DNA from: CAYVAP01 sp964521065
GTDB lineage: Bacteria; Bacteroidota; Bacteroidia; J057
Length of the DNA stretch: 33,956 nucleotides
Reading direction: 5' to 3'
Assembly: GCA_964521065.1 (NCBI GenBank)
Contig: CAZFPQ010000049.1
Span: forward strand, 1-33,956
In this document: one piece after another, positions 31,057 through 33,956 of the stretch
How the letters are laid out: the number at the start of each line of letters is the position of its first letter
How positions within the stretch are numbered: position 1 is the first letter of the stretch
Translations under genes and position numbers: made by a program
The notes under the pieces: generated by a model
The model's database searches: none
What the model was told of the DNA's origin: nothing
What the model saw: the letters and a program-made list of their open reading frames with translations, nothing else

Positions 31057-33822
31057 ATGTCCTTCCTTGATCAGATCGTACGTGATCTTCAGCAAGAATT
31101 TGGTGACGACATTTCTTCACTGACTTTGATCGTCCCGACCCGACGGGCGGTTACCTTTTTGAAGCAATCCCTGGCCCGGGCCTACCAAAAGACCATTTGG
31201 GCGCCTGCTATGCTGTCCATTCAGGACTTTGTACGCCGCAGTGTGGAGTGGCAGTTTCCTGACCTCATGCCACTTATTTTTGAGCTCTATCAGGTGTATG
31301 TAGCGCGCATGCGGCAGCATGACCCAAATTGGAATGAGTCTTTTGAACAGTTTTACAATTGGGGAGAATTACTGGTCAAAGATTTTGATGAAGTCGACAA
31401 ATACCTGGTCGATGCCCAACAACTCTTCACCAACATCCGAGACCTCAAAGAGATTGAAGCAGTTTTTGATTTACCCGAGGAAAACTTAGAACCGATTCGG
31501 AGGTTTTGGCAAACCTTACGTGGGCGTAAGGATGACCTCCATCAAGTACAAGTACGCTTTCTCAACATATGGCAGACCCTTTATGAGGTATACCAAAACT
31601 ACCGCGAAGCCTTGCGACAGCAAGGGCTCGGCTATGATGGCATGGCTTATCGCCAACTGGTAGAACAACTAGAATCAGGCCAGTTTGAATTTCCTCAGTC
31701 CAAGCTGGTCTTCATTGGGTTTAACGCATTATCTACCGCCGAAGAAAGGCTGATAGCGCACTTGCTCAAGACTGGGCAAGCCATCGTCTTTTGGGACGTA
31801 GACTTGGCTTACTTTACCCCTCCTACGGATAAGTGGAACCTAAAAAAGGATATTTATCGAGACACCCGTGGCCACTTAACGGGAGAAGAACCTGGTAAAT
31901 TTATTCGAGAATATCACGAAAAATGGAGGGACCTAGACAGCCGCTTGGTCATCTCTGACATGGGATCCCAGGACAAGCAGATCTATGTAACAGGTGTGCC
32001 TTTGCAGGTAGGTCAAGCCCAATATCTAGGTAATTTGCTGCAAGATAGAATCATTGATCAAATAGACTATCAACAGCATGCCATTGTCTTAGCCGATGAA
32101 AATTTACTTTTCCCCGTCCTCTATGCCCTTCCACAGCACTTGGAGACCCTCAATGTCACCATGGGCTTTCCCCTTAGACAAACCAATATTCACGACCTAC
32201 TCCTTGGGGTCCTACAATTGATCCGTCAAACCCAGCTTACTCCTGAGGGGCAAATCCTATTTGCGCACCGCGAGCTTGCGACCCTGATTAACAATCCCTA
32301 CCTCAAGGCNNNNNNNNNNNNNNNNNNNNNNNNNNNNNNNNNNNNNNNNNNNNNNNNNNNNNNNNNNNNNNNNNNNNNNNNNNNNNNNNNNNNNNNNNNN
32401 NNNNNNNNNCAATTCCAGCAACTAAGGGAAATACTGATTCGCTACCAACCACTGCTTACCCTAAAAGGACTCAGTAAACTTTTTCAAGACGTGATGCAGC
32501 GGGCACGGATTCCATTTGAGGGAGAACCCTTGATCGGGGTACAGCTGATGGGTTTTCTAGAAACCCGGGTCCTTGATTTTGAGCAGGTATATGTCCTTGC
32601 TAGCAATGAAGGGAAGCTGCCTGATACCAGTAGAGGCAACAGTTTTATCCCCTATAATTTGCGCTTGGGATTTGGCTTACCCACCCAAGAGGAAAAGGAT
32701 GCCATCTATGCTTATCACTTTTATCGCCTCATTCAACGCGCCAAAGAGGTCCACCTAATCTACGATACCGTGGTCAAAGATGGGCAAGCGTCGGAGGTTA
32801 GCCGCTTTATCCGTCAAATCCGCCACTTTTTCCGCGGACATCCCATGCTAAAGGTGAGCGAGCGTCTGATCTCGACTCCCGCTCCTTACGTAGAGCCACA
32901 GGCCATTCTCATCTCAGCTGATGACCAGACCCGCCATTTGCTTCATCAGAGATACATCCACCCCCAGGGGGCTCCACGCGCGCTTTCTGCAACGGCTTTG
33001 ACCACTTTCATTACCTGTCCACTTCGCTTTTATTTTCGCTACGTTGCGGGATTACAGGAGCAACAGGAAGTGGAGGAAAGTATGCAAGCCAATACTTTTG
33101 GCTCGGTATTGCATCAGGCCATGGAATACCTTTATGCTCCTTTCAAAGGAAAGGATAGGGTCGTAAGTGAGGCCGAGTTGGCTCAGCTTCCCAAACGAGT
33201 TAAAGCCTGTGTGAAACAAGCTTTTCAAGAGCAGGGATTAGGCTGGGATCAGCAAGTGAGGGGTAAAAACTATTTGCTCAGGGAAGTCATCATTCAACAA
33301 TGCCAGCGGGTTCTCCAATTGGATGCTTCAGGCCCTCCATTCCAAATTTTTGACCTGGAGAATTCAGAAGACTACCTACACGAGCTAGCGACAGAATCAG
33401 GCTTCATTAGGCTCAACGGAGCCTTTGATCGAATAGATTGGCTACCTGAGGAAAAGGTGTTTCGAATTTTAGATTATAAAACGGGCCACATAGATCTCAA
33501 AAGTCGCCATCCACTTGAAGATGCCTTTGACCAGGATCGATACAAAGCCATTTTTCAGGGCTACCTATACGGGTGGCTTTTTGCAAAGAAAGTCCCCGAA
33601 GCACGAGTCAAGGTGGGTTTTTATCCAATTAGGCAGTTGGGCCAAGGGGTTCAGTACCTGAATGGAGGAAAAGTCATTCATCCTGCGGAGTTGGAACAAT
33701 TTGAACGCTCTTTGCAAGACTTGATTCAGCAGACCGTTGAATTGGACTATGTTCAAACCGAAGATGAATCCCACTGCCGTTATTGCCCTTATCGAGACAT
33801 CTGTCACCGAGGGAATTCTTGA
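31057..33822 (+). CDS. AddB-like PD-(D/E)XK nuclease with Fe-S cluster (interrupted by assembly gap)
   Basis: Subunit of an AddAB-type helicase-nuclease for double-strand break processing. The N-terminal inactivated-helicase region starts LTLIVPTRRAVTFLKQSLA (about 22-40) and lacks a Walker A GKT, so it probably recognises DNA rather than translocating. The C-terminal nuclease domain has GAFDRIDWL and FRILDYKTGH (about 788-810), the PD-(D/E)XK acidic/lysine residues. Four cysteines, one in TCPLRFYF (about 653) and three in CRYCPYRDICH (near 908-915), make the AddB-type [4Fe-4S] staple. The frame reads through a 100-N gap at 32310-32409, so about 33 or an unknown number of residues are missing; the true length is uncertain. 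The ATG at 31057 is 66 bp after rseP. No AddA helicase gene is visible in the 134 bp left downstream. Confidence 0.88.
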   Translation: MSFLDQIVRDLQQEFGDDISSLTLIVPTRRAVTFLKQSLARAYQKTIWAPAMLSIQDFVRRSVEWQFPDLMPLIFELYQVYVARMRQHDPNWNESFEQFYNWGELLVKDFDEVDKYLVDAQQLFTNIRDLKEIEAVFDLPEENLEPIRRFWQTLRGRKDDLHQVQVRFLNIWQTLYEVYQNYREALRQQGLGYDGMAYRQLVEQLESGQFEFPQSKLVFIGFNALSTAEERLIAHLLKTGQAIVFWDVDLAYFTPPTDKWNLKKDIYRDTRGHLTGEEPGKFIREYHEKWRDLDSRLVISDMGSQDKQIYVTGVPLQVGQAQYLGNLLQDRIIDQIDYQQHAIVLADENLLFPVLYALPQHLETLNVTMGFPLRQTNIHDLLLGVLQLIRQTQLTPEGQILFAHRELATLINNPYLKXXXXXXXXXXXXXXXXXXXXXXXXXXXXXXXXXXQFQQLREILIRYQPLLTLKGLSKLFQDVMQRARIPFEGEPLIGVQLMGFLETRVLDFEQVYVLASNEGKLPDTSRGNSFIPYNLRLGFGLPTQEEKDAIYAYHFYRLIQRAKEVHLIYDTVVKDGQASEVSRFIRQIRHFFRGHPMLKVSERLISTPAPYVEPQAILISADDQTRHLLHQRYIHPQGAPRALSATALTTFITCPLRFYFRYVAGLQEQQEVEESMQANTFGSVLHQAMEYLYAPFKGKDRVVSEAELAQLPKRVKACVKQAFQEQGLGWDQQVRGKNYLLREVIIQQCQRVLQLDASGPPFQIFDLENSEDYLHELATESGFIRLNGAFDRIDWLPEEKVFRILDYKTGHIDLKSRHPLEDAFDQDRYKAIFQGYLYGWLFAKKVPEARVKVGFYPIRQLGQGVQYLNGGKVIHPAELEQFERSLQDLIQQTVELDYVQTEDESHCRYCPYRDICHRGNS
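32310..32409. other. Assembly gap (100 N)
   Basis: Exactly 100 N residues interrupt the AddB-like gene. A round number is the usual placeholder for a scaffold gap of unknown length, so the frame agreement across it is not evidence of the true size. Confidence 0.97.
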
Positions 33823-33907
33823 TTTTAGCTGGACTTTGGCCAAAAAGTTGCTCTTGACCATTAGCAGTGTCGCCTTTCCGATAAACCGGAATCTTCGAGC
33901 TGCGGGC

Positions 33908-33931
33908 CTTACTTTTTTCAAAAAAAGTAAG
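33908..33931. repeat. AT-rich perfect hairpin near the window end
   Basis: CTTACTTTTTT (33908-33918) and AAAAAAGTAAG (33921-33931) form an 11-bp stem with a 2-nt loop, 85 bp past the AddB-like stop. It may be a bidirectional terminator or part of a repetitive extragenic element that continues beyond the window. Confidence 0.6.
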
Positions 33932-33956
33932 CATCCCTGCTCGTCGGGACTGCATT

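Noticed and set aside
33565..33955. Minus-strand ORFs at the right end
   Set aside because: They overlap the AddB-like gene in antisense and run through the hairpin repeat; no coding signature.

Overview
The window reads as a chromosomal stretch from a member of the Bacteroidota. It carries gliding/type IX secretion (T9SS) genes (sprA, a gldJ-type lipoprotein, a PorP/SprF-family protein) and families largely typical of that phylum (DUF3810, DUF4105, OMP_b-brl_2, a TonB receptor with an N-terminal carboxypeptidase-like domain, an AddB-like Fe-S nuclease). Start codons lack Shine-Dalgarno sites, and two promoters match the Bacteroidota form (TTG, about 20 nt, TAnnTTTG). A marine/sludge lineage such as Saprospiria is my guess only. 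I see no rRNA, tRNA, transposase, prophage or CRISPR.

Layout. 1-701: partial membrane fatty-acid/sterol hydroxylase on the minus strand. 901-9885: minus-strand unit OMP barrel > ruvA > sprA, with a clear promoter at 9905-9934 and a terminator at 846-878. 9975-13123: a TonB-dependent receptor facing a cysteine-free thioredoxin-fold/SPOR protein. 13450-16809: a secreted coiled-coil protein, an unrecognised helical protein and the DUF3810 membrane metalloprotease-like protein. 16810-19360: heptamer tandem repeat, then gldJ and a porP/sprF gene on the minus strand. 19663-21933: serine dehydratase beta subunit and DUF4105 protein, separated by a structured intergenic region. 22207-25761: three consecutive plus-strand envelope proteins (LPP20-like lipoprotein, DUF4384 protein, transglutaminase-like protein). 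25976-27442: divergent ferredoxin and LuxC-type acyl-CoA reductase. 27568-29277: secreted caspase-family protein. 29455-33822: rseP and an AddB-like nuclease interrupted by a 100-N assembly gap.

How the genes fit together. The main theme is the cell envelope. SprA is the outer-membrane T9SS translocon, GldJ a motility/secretion lipoprotein and PorP/SprF an outer-membrane barrel. RseP is the intramembrane protease of envelope stress signalling. The best candidate for an undescribed system is the set LPP20-like lipoprotein + DUF4384 + transglutaminase-like + caspase (22207-29277): two predicted cysteine enzymes and two small accessory proteins, all exported. DUF4384 and caspase domains are linked in other bacteria, which supports a functional connection, but the joint role is inference.

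Intergenic DNA is also unusual. There are nine 7-bp repeats at 16810-16872, two C-free/G-rich to G-poor/C-rich switches (16810-16950 and 22987-23219) sharing a GTTAAGGA-like word, and nested inverted repeats at 20448-20579.
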